Shown here: positions 17,136 through 25,826 of the stretch, piece after piece
Layout of the letters: each line of letters starts with the position of its first letter
Numbering within the stretch: position 1 is the first letter of the stretch
From: Treponema sp.
GTDB taxonomy: Bacteria; Spirochaetota; Spirochaetia; Treponematales; Treponemataceae
Assembly (NCBI GenBank): GCA_016290995.1
Contig: JAEEVR010000005.1
Span: forward strand, 58,679 to 122,678
Direction: 5' to 3'
DNA length: 64,000 bases
Position numbers and translations under genes: made by a program
Notes under the pieces: model-generated
Seen by the model: the letters and a program-made list of their open reading frames with translations, nothing else
Databases searched by the model: none
Told to the model about the DNA's origin: nothing

Positions 17136-17831
17136 ATGAAAAGAGCATTGATTGCAGGTTTTGTTCTCATCGCAGCCGGTCTTTGTTTTGCCGGCGACGC
17201 CGCTGCATTCAAGGACATTGGATTCTCAGACGACGGAAGAATTTACATCTTTGGCCAGTACGGAAAGACAGACGTAAAATTCCAGGGTTATGCGGAAATT
17301 TACACAATTGATGTGGAAAAAAATGAATATGTTCCCGGCGGCGTCTACAAGAACTTAGAGCCAAATTCCATGAAAAGCGGAAGCCAGGTTTACGAAGACT
17401 TGATCGCAAAGCACTTTTTGGACATAAAGAAATACAACTGCGCCCCTGCGGCCGTAGACGACGTTCTTTACGTTTTGGAAAGCGAAAAGAAAAAAGGCGA
17501 GGACTTGATTGAGTTCAAGAACTACGGCGACGACGGAGAGTCCAGCCGCTTGACTTACAAGGTCCGCTTGGTTCCGACCATTTACGGCCGCGGAAAGGAA
17601 TTGCGCTCCAGCTTTTACATCAACCTTGACGTTTGCGACAAAGACGGAAGCGCCGTAAAGTCATACAAGGTCGGATCTCCCGACATTAAAAGAAAGGGCG
17701 TAAGCGCTTACAAGATTGTCCGCATCTTTAGGGACAAGGCTCAAAGCGGCTTGGTATTTGTTGTGGAAAAAACTGTCGAAGACTCTACCGGCACCTCCAT
17801 TCGGTACATGGTCGAAACAGTTAAATTATAA
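17136..17831 (+). CDS. Secreted DUF2259-like protein
   Basis: 231 residues with a signal peptide of about 19 (MKRALIAGFVLIAAGLCFAG). The mature start, FKDIGFSDDGRIYIFGQYGKTD, resembles the spirochaetal predicted secreted family DUF2259, in which an F-x-[DE]-[IL]-G-F-S-x-D-G opening is typical. The rest is a beta-rich periplasmic domain ending IRYMVETVKL. A strong AAGGAAGGG ribosome site precedes the ATG and a GATAAT -10 lies about 20 nt upstream, so this is an ordinary leadered gene. An intrinsic terminator follows at 17903. Function not known for the family. Confidence 0.72.
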   Translation: MKRALIAGFVLIAAGLCFAGDAAAFKDIGFSDDGRIYIFGQYGKTDVKFQGYAEIYTIDVEKNEYVPGGVYKNLEPNSMKSGSQVYEDLIAKHFLDIKKYNCAPAAVDDVLYVLESEKKKGEDLIEFKNYGDDGESSRLTYKVRLVPTIYGRGKELRSSFYINLDVCDKDGSAVKSYKVGSPDIKRKGVSAYKIVRIFRDKAQSGLVFVVEKTVEDSTGTSIRYMVETVKL

Positions 17832-17902
17832 TGTAAAAAAATGCATGTGGCGGAGACGGCGGAGCTTTCAACATTCGCCGCTTCCGAAAAACCTCCTGTG
17901 TT

Positions 17903-17952
17903 ATCGTTCGTTCGGCTTTTGTGTGTGAAAGGCCTAACGAACGATTTTTTTT
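17903..17952 (+). terminator. Intrinsic terminator after the DUF2259-like gene
   Basis: Perfect 10-bp arms ATCGTTCGTT (17903-17912) and AACGAACGAT (17936-17945), with further pairing inside (GGCT/AGGCC-like), followed by eight T. The tail reaches the stop codon of the convergent gene at 17951. Confidence 0.85.
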
Positions 17953-19021
17953 AGTAAACGCTTTCTTTGCTGCTTGTCCAGTCTTCTTTGCAAGAAGGGA
18001 CGTCCGCTTTTGGCGCTTTGGCTCTTACAAGGGGCTTTACCTTTGAGCTTGTTTTTTGAACGGCGCCCTCTACGGACGCAAGGCCTGACCACGCGCCCTT
18101 GTCAATCGCCTTTTGAATTTCTGTTCCCAAATTCCACGTTGTCTTTCCGTTTTTGACTGTGTAGTAGGTAAGCGCGTCCATAAGCTTTCCTGTGTTTCTG
18201 TTCCGCAAAAAAAGCGCGTCGTTTGAGGCTGAAATTCCTTTTGGCCCTATGTCAAAGTAAATGTCGCGCCAAATCGCCTTGGCCCGTCCGCTTTTGGCAA
18301 GGTTTAGGTCGCTTTCCAACTCGCTGACGCAAGCGTCCGGAAAAGCGGTATGCTTTAGATGCAAGACGATTTTGTCGCCGGCCTTGACTTCCACCGCGGG
18401 CAGTTGGTAGACGGCCTTGTTTTGCGCGCAATAAAGGTCGATGCCAAAAAGGTTTCCGTCTTGCAGCGCTTGGATTATAACGTAAGGGCTTTCGGCGGAT
18501 TCGTTTTTGGCGGAACGGCTTTCTGCCTGGACTTCTATCATTTTGCAAAGGGGAACGCTTTCGTTAAAGCCGTCAAAGGGAATGGCAAAGGTCAGGGTGT
18601 TTCCGCGCTTGTCGGAGATTTGGCTAAAGAGTTGGTAGCGCTCGCCAAGCCGCGCGCTTTGGTCAAAAATGTAAAGCAAGGATTTTCCGTCTCCGAAAGA
18701 ATTTGCCTTGGCCTGGATTGGATTTTGCGCGATAACGTCCAGCGAAGCCTTTTGGCCTTCTTGCAGTTTTGACACCAAGCCCGTTTGCCCGCTGACTTCC
18801 TTGGAAAAGTCAATCTTGACGGACTTTGAGTTCAACACGCTTACGCCAACTATCTTGGGACTGTCTTCCGCTCCCAAGGCTTGTATGCCCTGACTTGTCA
18901 ATTGGCAAGAAGAATGGCAAACGCAAAAAAGCGCTCCCGCGACGATTGCGGCCGCCAGCAGAAAATACTTTAGAATTTCTCCTGGACCCAAATCGGGATT
19001 TTTAAAGATCTCTCTTTTCAT
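17951..19021 (-). CDS. Membrane-anchored extracytoplasmic protein with Ig-like and lamin-tail-like regions
   Basis: 356 residues. A cytoplasmic leader of about 17 is followed by a hydrophobic anchor (YFLLAAAIVAGALFCVCHSSC). Residues 55-160 look like a bacterial Ig-like (Big/SbsA-type) domain: SPKIVGVSVLNSKSVKIDFSK. Residues about 175-300 (SPYVIIQALQDGNLFGIDLY, then VEVKAGDKIVLHLKH) fit a lamin-tail-like fold. Possibly a surface or periplasmic structural protein; the fold calls are by pattern only. The C-terminus is Lys/Ser-rich. It ends in the tail of the convergent gene's terminator. Its promoter region is shared with the divergent U32 gene. Confidence 0.65.
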   Translation of the reverse strand: MKREIFKNPDLGPGEILKYFLLAAAIVAGALFCVCHSSCQLTSQGIQALGAEDSPKIVGVSVLNSKSVKIDFSKEVSGQTGLVSKLQEGQKASLDVIAQNPIQAKANSFGDGKSLLYIFDQSARLGERYQLFSQISDKRGNTLTFAIPFDGFNESVPLCKMIEVQAESRSAKNESAESPYVIIQALQDGNLFGIDLYCAQNKAVYQLPAVEVKAGDKIVLHLKHTAFPDACVSELESDLNLAKSGRAKAIWRDIYFDIGPKGISASNDALFLRNRNTGKLMDALTYYTVKNGKTTWNLGTEIQKAIDKGAWSGLASVEGAVQKTSSKVKPLVRAKAPKADVPSCKEDWTSSKESVY

Positions 19022-19085
19022 TTTTCGCTCCTTGTATATATCATTGCGTTTTTTTTAAAGAGTTTGGCCTAAAATTCAAATAAAG

Positions 19086-19114
19086 TTGAATTTTTTTCAT
19101 TTTTTTTATATAAT
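19086..19114 (+). promoter_or_regulatory. Leaderless-type promoter of the U32 gene
   Basis: TTGAAT at 19086-19091, 17-bp spacer, TATAAT at 19109-19114; the ATG at 19125 begins 10 nt after the -10. The longer frame starting at 19086 would begin on the -35 itself, so it is rejected as the start. Confidence 0.7.
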
Positions 19115-19124
19115 CTTTCGAATT

Positions 19125-21380
19125 ATGGCAGAACTATTGGCTCCGGCCGGAAATGTAGAGTCTCTTGACGCGGCGATTGGCGAAGGCGCCGACGCTGTAT
19201 ATTTGGGGTTGAAAACTTTTAACGCTCGCCTTAGAAGCTCAAATTTTTCTTTTAGGGAATTTGAGGGAGCCGTGTCTTCGCTCCACAAAAAGGGAAAGAA
19301 GATCTACGTCACCGTCAACACCGTTTGCGAAGAGCGCGAGACCGAGCGCCTATACCGCTTTTTGGCTTACCTTAACCGGGTTGGCCCTGACGGCTTGATT
19401 GTCCAAGACTACGGCGTCATCCGCATGTGCCAGGAATTTTTTCCCAACCTGGTTTTGCACGCTTCAACCCAAATGAACGTGGAGTCCGCCGCCGCCGTAA
19501 ACCTTTTGGGAAAAGAAGGCTTTAAGCGCGTCGTGCTTGCGCGCGAGCTTGGCTTGGAAGAAATCAAGGACATCAAGGCCAAGACCGGCGTTGAGCTTGA
19601 AGTTTTTGTTCACGGAGCGCTTTGCGTAAGCGAATCCGGCTTGTGCTTGTTCTCAAGTTTTTTGGGCGGAAAAAGCGCCAACCGCGGAATGTGCGCGCAA
19701 GCCTGCCGCCGTTTGTACACGACAGAAGGCGGCGGAGCGAATTTCCAAGGCTATTACTTTTCGCCCTGCGACTTGCAGTTGATAGACAAAATTCCCGACT
19801 TGGTCCAAGCCGGCGTCGAGTCATTTAAGATCGAAGGCCGCATGAAAAGCGCCGAATACGTTGGCAGCGTAGTCGCCGCCTATCGTTATGTCCTTGACCA
19901 CTGGCAGGAAAACAAAAAGGAAGCGGTCGCCGCCGCAAAGCGCATGCTGGCCACGGACTTTGCCAGAAGCAAAACTTCTTACTGGTACAACTTTAAGAGC
20001 GTCAAAGAAGGAGTTGAGGAGGCGGGAAGCCAAATCCTTAATCCAAACCAAGCTGGCGGAACCGGCATTTACCTTGGAAAGATCGCCTCTCAAAAATACG
20101 CTCCCAAAGAGCTTGCGGCCCAGCTAAAGGCCGCCGACCCGGCCAAAGAGTCGGGCATCCAGCTTGCCTTGATAAAGGGCGGCTCCTACGATCCTGATCC
20201 GGGCGACTCAATCCGCATTCACAAAAAGAACGACACCGGCCGTCAAAGCCACAAGGTCCGCTACGTTGAGACCGACAAGCAGGGCAGGCGCTGGATAGAC
20301 ATTCCCGGCGGCTTTGGCGTTGACGACGAAGTATATCTTTTGCAGACAAAGTCGATGTCCAAGCGATACCAGCGCGTTTTGCCAAACGATTTGGCGCCTT
20401 TTAACCACCAGCCCCGCGACGAAATGCTTCCGGTAATGGATTTGACTCCCGTTCAAAAGGGCGAGCTGGGCTATTTCCCCGAAGGAATTTATGTCCAAGT
20501 TTCGTCGGTGGCGGACGTCTTTGCCGCCCAGGCCTTGAATCCAGTCCGAATGATTTTGGAGCTGAACTCAGAAAGCCTTTACGACTTGCTCAAAAAGAAA
20601 ACGGTTTTGCCTTTTTCAAAAAAGCAAATGATCTTGTCCTTGGACCCCTTTTGCCCGCAAGGAATCGAAGACGAGCAAACGGCGCAAATCTCCGAGCTTT
20701 TGGACATGGGCTACAAGACCTTTGTCGCCAACAACTTGGCCCAAGTTTCGGTCTTAAGGCAAAAGGGAGCGACGGTAATCGCAGGCCCTTACTTGTACGC
20801 CTTTAACCGCTGGGCCGTTTCTTGGCTTGAAAATTTGAACATCGGCGCCTTTGTCTCTCCCTACGAAAACTCAAAGAAAAACCTTGAGGGCATTTACGAG
20901 CCAAAAGTTCGCGACCGCGTTTTGCTTCCCGTTTACGCTTATCCGGCCTTGTTTAGAATGCGCTTTAAGCTGCCCAAGGAATACGACTTTACTTACTTTA
21001 GCGACAAGGAAGAAGTCGCCTTTAAGGTAAACTCAACCGCAGACGGCTCCTTTGTAATGCCCGAAGCTCCCTTTAGCATCGTTGACAAAACCTCCGCCTT
21101 GCAGTCGGAAGGCTTTAAGCGCTTTTTGCTGGACTTTTCAAAGACAAAAGTCGGCCGCCAAGAAGTCAAGGCGGTGCAGTTGTCTTTGGCCAAGCAAAAG
21201 CCCTTGGAAGGCGTCTCGCGCTTTAACTGGAAAGAAGGCTTTTACACAATCTCTCCCGAAGACTACAAGGCCCGCTACGACAAGGGCTCTGACAACGCTC
21301 CCGCCCAAGCGATGGGCAAGGGAAGGAGCGCGTCAAAAGGCAAGCCTAAAACTGGACGGCCTCCTCGCCGCCGTCGTTAG
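19125..21380 (+). CDS. U32-family (peptidase U32/RlhA-type) protein
   Basis: 751 residues. The start MAELLAPAGNVESLDAAIGE and the block HGALCVSESGLCLFSSFLGG, then SANRGMCAQACRR, are hallmarks of the U32 family. Its four Cys hold an iron-sulfur cluster in the RNA-hydroxylating members RlhA and TrhP. The large size and C-terminal extension (about residues 420-700) match RlhA-type proteins (23S rRNA C2501 hydroxylation) more than the short TrhP. The last 25 residues are a basic tail (GKPKTGRPPRRRR) whose DNA also encodes, on the other strand, the acidic tail of SSB (35-bp overlap). RNA modification is likely; the exact substrate is not readable. Confidence 0.88.
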   Translation: MAELLAPAGNVESLDAAIGEGADAVYLGLKTFNARLRSSNFSFREFEGAVSSLHKKGKKIYVTVNTVCEERETERLYRFLAYLNRVGPDGLIVQDYGVIRMCQEFFPNLVLHASTQMNVESAAAVNLLGKEGFKRVVLARELGLEEIKDIKAKTGVELEVFVHGALCVSESGLCLFSSFLGGKSANRGMCAQACRRLYTTEGGGANFQGYYFSPCDLQLIDKIPDLVQAGVESFKIEGRMKSAEYVGSVVAAYRYVLDHWQENKKEAVAAAKRMLATDFARSKTSYWYNFKSVKEGVEEAGSQILNPNQAGGTGIYLGKIASQKYAPKELAAQLKAADPAKESGIQLALIKGGSYDPDPGDSIRIHKKNDTGRQSHKVRYVETDKQGRRWIDIPGGFGVDDEVYLLQTKSMSKRYQRVLPNDLAPFNHQPRDEMLPVMDLTPVQKGELGYFPEGIYVQVSSVADVFAAQALNPVRMILELNSESLYDLLKKKTVLPFSKKQMILSLDPFCPQGIEDEQTAQISELLDMGYKTFVANNLAQVSVLRQKGATVIAGPYLYAFNRWAVSWLENLNIGAFVSPYENSKKNLEGIYEPKVRDRVLLPVYAYPALFRMRFKLPKEYDFTYFSDKEEVAFKVNSTADGSFVMPEAPFSIVDKTSALQSEGFKRFLLDFSKTKVGRQEVKAVQLSLAKQKPLEGVSRFNWKEGFYTISPEDYKARYDKGSDNAPAQAMGKGRSASKGKPKTGRPPRRRR

Positions 21381-21819
21381 AGCTTGCGGCGGCCTCGGCC
21401 AACGAAGCGGCGGTGGCTTCTTCGGCGGCGCTTTCAGTTTCGGCTGAGACGGCTTCCGATTCGTCGGCGGCGTCCTCGTTCTTGTTAAAGCGCTGCTTGA
21501 ACTCAATCTTTTCGGCGATAATCGTGACGCGGCTTGTGTTCTTGCCTTCGGGCGTTTTCCAACGGTTTTGCTTAAGGCGGCCCACAACGCTAAGGCCGCG
21601 TCCTTTTTGGCTGAACTTGGCGCAGATTTCGGCAAGCTTTCCAAAAGTTTCCACGTCAAAGTATGAAACTTCGTTTTCGTACTCGCCGGACGCGGCCTTT
21701 TTGTAGTAATGGTTCACCGCGATCGGAATCTTGCAAATCGGAAATCCGCTTGGCGATGTCCTAAAGTTTGGCTCCCTTGTAATGTTCCCCTCGACCACAA
21801 GACAGTTGATGTTGTTCAT
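21346..21819 (-). CDS. ssb: Single-stranded DNA-binding protein SSB
   Basis: 157 residues. An N-terminal OB fold (NINCLVVEGNITREPNFR, then YFDVETFGKLAEICAKF and GRLKQNRWKTPEGKN) matches bacterial SSB. A disordered acidic, Ala/Glu-rich tail ends in EEAVQF. The usual C-terminal peptide that recruits partners is DDDIPF; here the acidic residues and final Phe are kept but the Pro is lost. The ATG at 21819 has an AAGGAG site. The 3' end overlaps the U32 gene by 35 bp. A near-perfect palindrome lies 50 nt upstream of the start. Confidence 0.93.
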   Translation of the reverse strand: MNNINCLVVEGNITREPNFRTSPSGFPICKIPIAVNHYYKKAASGEYENEVSYFDVETFGKLAEICAKFSQKGRGLSVVGRLKQNRWKTPEGKNTSRVTIIAEKIEFKQRFNKNEDAADESEAVSAETESAAEEATAASLAEAAASSNDGGEEAVQF

Positions 21820-21869
21820 AATGAACTCCTTGAAAAATTGAGATGTGAAAAGAAGCCAAAAGGTCTTTT

Positions 21870-21888
21870 CGCTTATAAGATATAAGCG
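21870..21888 (-). promoter_or_regulatory. 19-bp palindrome upstream of ssb, candidate operator
   Basis: CGCTTATA-AGA-TATAAGCG: perfect 8-bp arms around a 3-bp centre, about 50 nt upstream of the ssb ATG. It contains TATA-rich -10-like sequence, so a regulator bound here would block ssb transcription. No known box (LexA, Fur) is matched. Confidence 0.45.
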
Positions 21889-21996
21889 TTTGCGCGAAAA
21901 ATTTTACTTTTTTTGAAAAAAAATGAAAAAAATGCGAAATTTCCGCTCGCGCCGTTGTTTGTAAGACTAAAAATGGCTTTTTCGAGCAGTTTCGCC

Positions 21997-22013
21997 GCGT
22001 CCTTCGGACGCTA
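21997..22013 (-). repeat. Stop-codon-flush hairpin, copy 2
   Basis: On the minus strand the stop TAG of the 23927 gene leads directly into GCGTCC-GAA-GGACGC (perfect 6-bp arms, hairpin 21997-22011). It is the same module and position as at 10199-10216, after an unrelated gene; both continue with CGCGG-like sequence. Confidence 0.5.
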
Positions 22014-23927
22014 CAGGTTCTTGACCAAGTAGATCATGTAAAGCTGAACGTAGACATACAAGGAATCCTGGTCGGTGATCTTTTGCATGTTGGGAGTCTT
22101 GCAAAGGGTTTCGGCCAAGTCTTGGATTCTGTCAATCGTAAAGCTTTGTCCGCTAATCGTGCGCAAAACTTTTCGCATGTAGTCGCGGATAAGGGAGTTT
22201 ACGTCTTCGGTAAGGTTTAGGTAAGCCTGCTTGGTCAACATTCTGTTCCACTGCTTTTTGTAGGAGTTAAGCTCGCGCTCGATGGTCGAACCTTCGGGAA
22301 CGATGTTGCTTTCGACCTTTTTGGCCGCGTTGATGAGGGAGTCCTTGCGCGACTCGCTCTTGTGGCTTGCCGGCTTTCTTTCTTCGGAACTGTCGTCGGC
22401 GCTCTCCGGTTGGTAGACGGCGTGAGCGCTCTTCTTCTTTTTCTTGTTTGGCTTTTTGTTGAACAAGCCCATCAGCCATGAGAAGAAGGGAATCGTGTAC
22501 CAGAAGGGCAGGAGAATCTTGGCGTTGGCCAAAATAGTCTGCCTGTTGAGCATAAGCAAAGTGGAATAGGGCAAAAGATTGTCGCCCAAGAAAAGGTTCG
22601 CAGAGTTGCCGACTTTGTTGGAGCGCGCCATCTCAACGTTCAACACGCTAAGGAATGTGGCGTTGAGCAAGGCGTACAAAACTGGGTTCAGCTTTTCTAC
22701 GTCGCGCTCAAGGCGCTCGTTGAAGGCGATGTCGTCCATCATTTCCTTTTTCTTGTCGTAGTTTTTAAGAACCTCGTACCATTCGCGGGTAAGCTCGTCG
22801 TTGATCGTGTCGTGCAGCTCGTTGCACATTCTGATTACAAGGGGGAACACCTTTTCCTTGTAAATAAAGTAGCGGGCGCCGCTGGCCGTCTTGAACACAA
22901 GCAGGTTTGGAAGCTCGTTGGCCATAGCGTCTGTCGTTTCCTTTTGCAGGAACTCTTTAAGCGCCTCGTCCTTGTATTGGCCCTGCAGGGGAACGCCCTT
23001 CGCGTCGGTGAACTTTAGGATTCCGTCCATCGTAAAGAAGTAGGGCGGCATCTTCATATGGTTTTGCACTGACTTGAGCGCGTTCTCTTGCTGCAAGTTT
23101 TTGGCGGACTCGTTCTTGTAGAAGGACGTTACGATTTCCGAAATCGCGACGGCCTGCAAAACGTTTACGTCTTCCTGCGTAAAGTCCTTGACCTTTTCGT
23201 AGTCCTGCTTGATAAAGTAGCAAAGCTGGCCCCAAAAGTAAAAGCAGTCGGCGGAATTCTTTAGCGACTGCAAGGCCTCTTCGGGCGACTTTACGAATTG
23301 GCTGAAAAAGTTCTTTACCGAAATTTCTTTTCCGGGATTTGATATGCGAAGCTTCTTTAGGTAATAGTCGTGGTATTCGTCCTTTTCCAGCATATGCTGC
23401 ATCTTTTCCAAACTGGCCGTTACCAAGATTGACACGGGAACGTTTCCGGGAAAGATGATTGACGGCAAGTTCATCGGAACGATGATCGCGTAAAGGTTCT
23501 TGTCGTCGGGCTTTTGGTTTTTAAGAAGGTCAAAGATGATTTCGGTGTATTCGGACTTTATCAAGACTTCGTTGGGAGTTTGCTTTGGCATGTCTTGAAT
23601 CGTCGGAAAAGGAACCGTCGCGTTTGACTTGATTTCCTTGTAGCGTTCGGCGAAAATCGCGTTGTAGTAGCCTGTCACAAAAATCGCTTTTTTTGCCGGA
23701 TTTGTGTCGATGATGGCGATTTGCTTGCTTTGGATCAAAGGCTCAAAAGCCTTTTCCAGCTGCGGAACGGGATCTCCCAGGTAGGGCACCAATTCCGCCT
23801 GCTCCTCAACGTTCTTGGCCGCGTAACGCTTTACGTAGTCTACGAACGAGGAATACAAAATAAAAGGCGACTTCTGCTTGCTTGCGTAAAAGCGGAGCAG
23901 AACTCCCATGTCGCTTGTGGCTGCCAT
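22011..23927 (-). CDS. Large cytoplasmic protein of unknown function (638 aa)
   Basis: I do not recognise the family. The start is placed at the ATG at 23927 (MAATSDMGVLLRFYAS), because a -10 ends 6 nt before it and the extra 19 codons upstream overlap the divergent hisC promoter. The protein is mostly helical. Its N-terminal part (1-130) looks like a small winged or helical domain. There is a possible membrane-associated stretch near residues 485-505 (ILLPFWYTIPFFSWLMGLF), followed by a Lys-rich patch (NKKPNKKKKKS). No catalytic motif is visible. It appears to be a single-gene unit ending in the stop-flush hairpin; Treponema-type lineage protein by impression only. Confidence 0.72.
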   Translation of the reverse strand: MAATSDMGVLLRFYASKQKSPFILYSSFVDYVKRYAAKNVEEQAELVPYLGDPVPQLEKAFEPLIQSKQIAIIDTNPAKKAIFVTGYYNAIFAERYKEIKSNATVPFPTIQDMPKQTPNEVLIKSEYTEIIFDLLKNQKPDDKNLYAIIVPMNLPSIIFPGNVPVSILVTASLEKMQHMLEKDEYHDYYLKKLRISNPGKEISVKNFFSQFVKSPEEALQSLKNSADCFYFWGQLCYFIKQDYEKVKDFTQEDVNVLQAVAISEIVTSFYKNESAKNLQQENALKSVQNHMKMPPYFFTMDGILKFTDAKGVPLQGQYKDEALKEFLQKETTDAMANELPNLLVFKTASGARYFIYKEKVFPLVIRMCNELHDTINDELTREWYEVLKNYDKKKEMMDDIAFNERLERDVEKLNPVLYALLNATFLSVLNVEMARSNKVGNSANLFLGDNLLPYSTLLMLNRQTILANAKILLPFWYTIPFFSWLMGLFNKKPNKKKKKSAHAVYQPESADDSSEERKPASHKSESRKDSLINAAKKVESNIVPEGSTIERELNSYKKQWNRMLTKQAYLNLTEDVNSLIRDYMRKVLRTISGQSFTIDRIQDLAETLCKTPNMQKITDQDSLYVYVQLYMIYLVKNL

Positions 23928-23933
23928 ATTACA

Positions 23934-23962
23934 AGTATAGCGCGCATATAAACTTTTTTCAA
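23934..23962 (-). promoter_or_regulatory. Leaderless-type promoter of the 23927 gene
   Basis: On the minus strand: TTGAAA (23962-23957), 17-bp spacer, TATACT (23939-23934), then 6 nt to the ATG, so the predicted first transcribed base is about the A of ATG. Confidence 0.65.
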
Positions 23963-24001
23963 GCAAAAAACGCCCCACTAGCAAAACCGCGCGCAGTGTG
24001 G

Positions 24002-24007
24002 TATAAT
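24002..24007 (+). promoter_or_regulatory. -10 element of hisC, leaderless type
   Basis: TATAAT at 24002-24007 ends 6 nt before the ATG at 24014. The -35 position (TAGCAA, 23979-23984) is poor. No Shine-Dalgarno is present. Confidence 0.55.
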
Positions 24008-24013
24008 TGCAAT

Positions 24014-25132
24014 ATGCTATCCACTAGAATGAAAAACTTGGATCCCTACAAGCCGGGCGAGCAGCCGCGCGACAGGGATTACATAAAGCTTAACGCAAAC
24101 GAAAACCCTTATCCGCCGGCGCCCCAGGTGGCCGAGGCTGCGGCCGCCTTTTTAAAGGCAAATCCGCAAAAATTGGCCCTTTACCCGGATCCCGACGCAA
24201 ACGAGCTTAAGGCGGCGCTCGCCGATCTTTTGAACAAGTCGGGCGGCGTTCTTTCCAAGAACCAAGCCTTTGACGGCGGCTTTAAGGTCACTCCCGACAT
24301 GATTTACATGGGGAATGGAAGCGACGAAGTTTTGTCCTTTGTCTTTTACGCCTTCTTTGATTCCGACAAAAAATTGGTCCGCCCGGAGCATTCCTACAGC
24401 TTTTATCCGGTCTACTGCGGCTTTTACAACATTCCCAGCGACATCGTTCCCTTAAAGGGCGACTGGAGCCTTGACGTTGAGGAAATGATTTTTAGGGCCA
24501 ACAAAAACCATTCGTCAACGATTTTCGCAAACCCAAACGCGCCCACGTCGCTTGGCCTAAGCCGCGAGCAAGTCCGCGCCTGGATTCGCCGCGCGCCCCG
24601 CGACCGCGTCTTTGTCGTTGACGAAGCCTACGTGGACTTTGGCGGCGAGACCGTCATTCCGCTTTTGGCCGAGTTCAAAAACCTTGTTGTCGTGCGAACC
24701 TTTAGCAAAAGCCTTTGCGGCGCGGGCCTTAGGTGCGGCTACATTGTCGCCAATCCGGAACTCGCGCAGGCTGTGACCACCGTAAAAAATTCCTTGAACC
24801 ACTTTCCGCTTGACGCCTTTACCCAAAAGTTCGCGCTTGAAACTTGCAAGGCCGGCGACTACTATATGGATTGCGCCCAAAAGGTTGTTGCCGAGCGCGA
24901 GTCCTTCATCGACTTTTTGCGCGAGAGGCAATGGAACGTTTTGCAAAGCCAGACAAACTTTGTCTTTTGCCAAAAGAACGGCGTGGACGGAAAGTCCGTT
25001 TACGAGGCGCTCAAAAAAGAGGGCATCCTTGTCCGCCGCTTTGACACAAAGGGCATCGAGCAATGGCTTAGAATAACAATCGGAACGGCCGAGCAAATGG
25101 CCGCGCTTAAAAAATGCATGGAGGCGATATGA
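24014..25132 (+). CDS. hisC: Histidinol-phosphate aminotransferase HisC
   Basis: A fold-type I PLP aminotransferase (372 residues) converting imidazole-acetol phosphate and glutamate to histidinol phosphate. Signature stretches are KLNANENPYPPAP at the start, NPNAPTS in the middle, VDEAYVDF, and RTFSKSLCGAGLRCGY, where the Lys of SFSK-type binds PLP (about residue 232). The C-terminal GIEQWLRITIGT is typical HisC. The start at 24014 is chosen from the -10 position; the ATG at 24029 is the alternative. No other his gene is adjacent, so it could also serve aromatic transamination. The metallophosphatase follows with an ATGA overlap. Confidence 0.92.
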   Translation: MLSTRMKNLDPYKPGEQPRDRDYIKLNANENPYPPAPQVAEAAAAFLKANPQKLALYPDPDANELKAALADLLNKSGGVLSKNQAFDGGFKVTPDMIYMGNGSDEVLSFVFYAFFDSDKKLVRPEHSYSFYPVYCGFYNIPSDIVPLKGDWSLDVEEMIFRANKNHSSTIFANPNAPTSLGLSREQVRAWIRRAPRDRVFVVDEAYVDFGGETVIPLLAEFKNLVVVRTFSKSLCGAGLRCGYIVANPELAQAVTTVKNSLNHFPLDAFTQKFALETCKAGDYYMDCAQKVVAERESFIDFLRERQWNVLQSQTNFVFCQKNGVDGKSVYEALKKEGILVRRFDTKGIEQWLRITIGTAEQMAALKKCMEAI

Positions 25133-25812
25133 AACTTCTTTTAATCTCAGACTTGCACGGACATCTTGACAACTTGCAAAAATTGGAAGGCCAGATAAAA
25201 AGCGCCGACGCGGTTTTGTTTGCGGGCGACTTTAGCAAATTTAAAAGCCCTGAGACCGGCCTTCCTTGCGCCGAAAAAATGCGCGAGCTTTGCCCGAACC
25301 TTTTTGCCGTTTTGGGAAACTGCGACGAGCCCGAGCTTTTGGAGTCAATCGAAAAGCTTGACATAAGCGCCCAGCGCGCCTTGGCTTGCTTTGAAGGCTT
25401 GGCAATCGCCGGCTCGGGCGGCGGATCAAAGTTCACCGGCGAGACTCCCAACGAGCGCGACGAGGACGACTTGCAGACCGATTTTGACGTGATTAAAAAT
25501 TCCGGCTTGGAAGAGGAAGGGCAGTGGAGCAACTTGATTTTGATCAGCCACAACCCGCCCAAAGCGCAAAGCGTCGATTCGCCGGCGGAGGGCGTTCACG
25601 CAGGAAGCCAACTCTTCACCGACTTTATCGAAAAGACAAAGCCCCTTGCCGTTTTGTGCGGCCACATTCACGAAGGAAAATGCGTTGAAAAAATCGGCGA
25701 GACTGTCGTGGTCAACCCCGGCCCCCTTTGCGAAGGAAACTACGCCGTCATGGAAATAAAAAAAGACGGCGACTCTTGGAAAGTCGCCGACACGCAGTTA
25801 AAGAGCCTTTGA
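25129..25812 (+). CDS. Calcineurin-like metallophosphoesterase (YfcE-type)
   Basis: 227 residues; the ATG at 25129 overlaps the hisC stop (ATGA) and follows GGAGG. Metal-binding motifs occur in order: ISDLHGH (D8, H10), FAGDF, GNCDE, ISHNPP and GHIHEG. This is the full set of the two-metal calcineurin-like phosphoesterases, in the size class of YfcE/MJ0936 phosphodiesterases. An insertion near residues 95-130 (GGGSKFTGETPNERDEDD) widens the active-site region. The substrate is unknown; a small phosphodiester or phosphomonoester is likely. Co-translation with hisC might hint at histidinol-phosphate dephosphorylation, but this family is not the known HisN/HisJ and I would not rely on that. Confidence 0.85.
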   Translation: MKLLLISDLHGHLDNLQKLEGQIKSADAVLFAGDFSKFKSPETGLPCAEKMRELCPNLFAVLGNCDEPELLESIEKLDISAQRALACFEGLAIAGSGGGSKFTGETPNERDEDDLQTDFDVIKNSGLEEEGQWSNLILISHNPPKAQSVDSPAEGVHAGSQLFTDFIEKTKPLAVLCGHIHEGKCVEKIGETVVVNPGPLCEGNYAVMEIKKDGDSWKVADTQLKSL

Positions 25813-25826
25813 TCGAAAAACACTAG

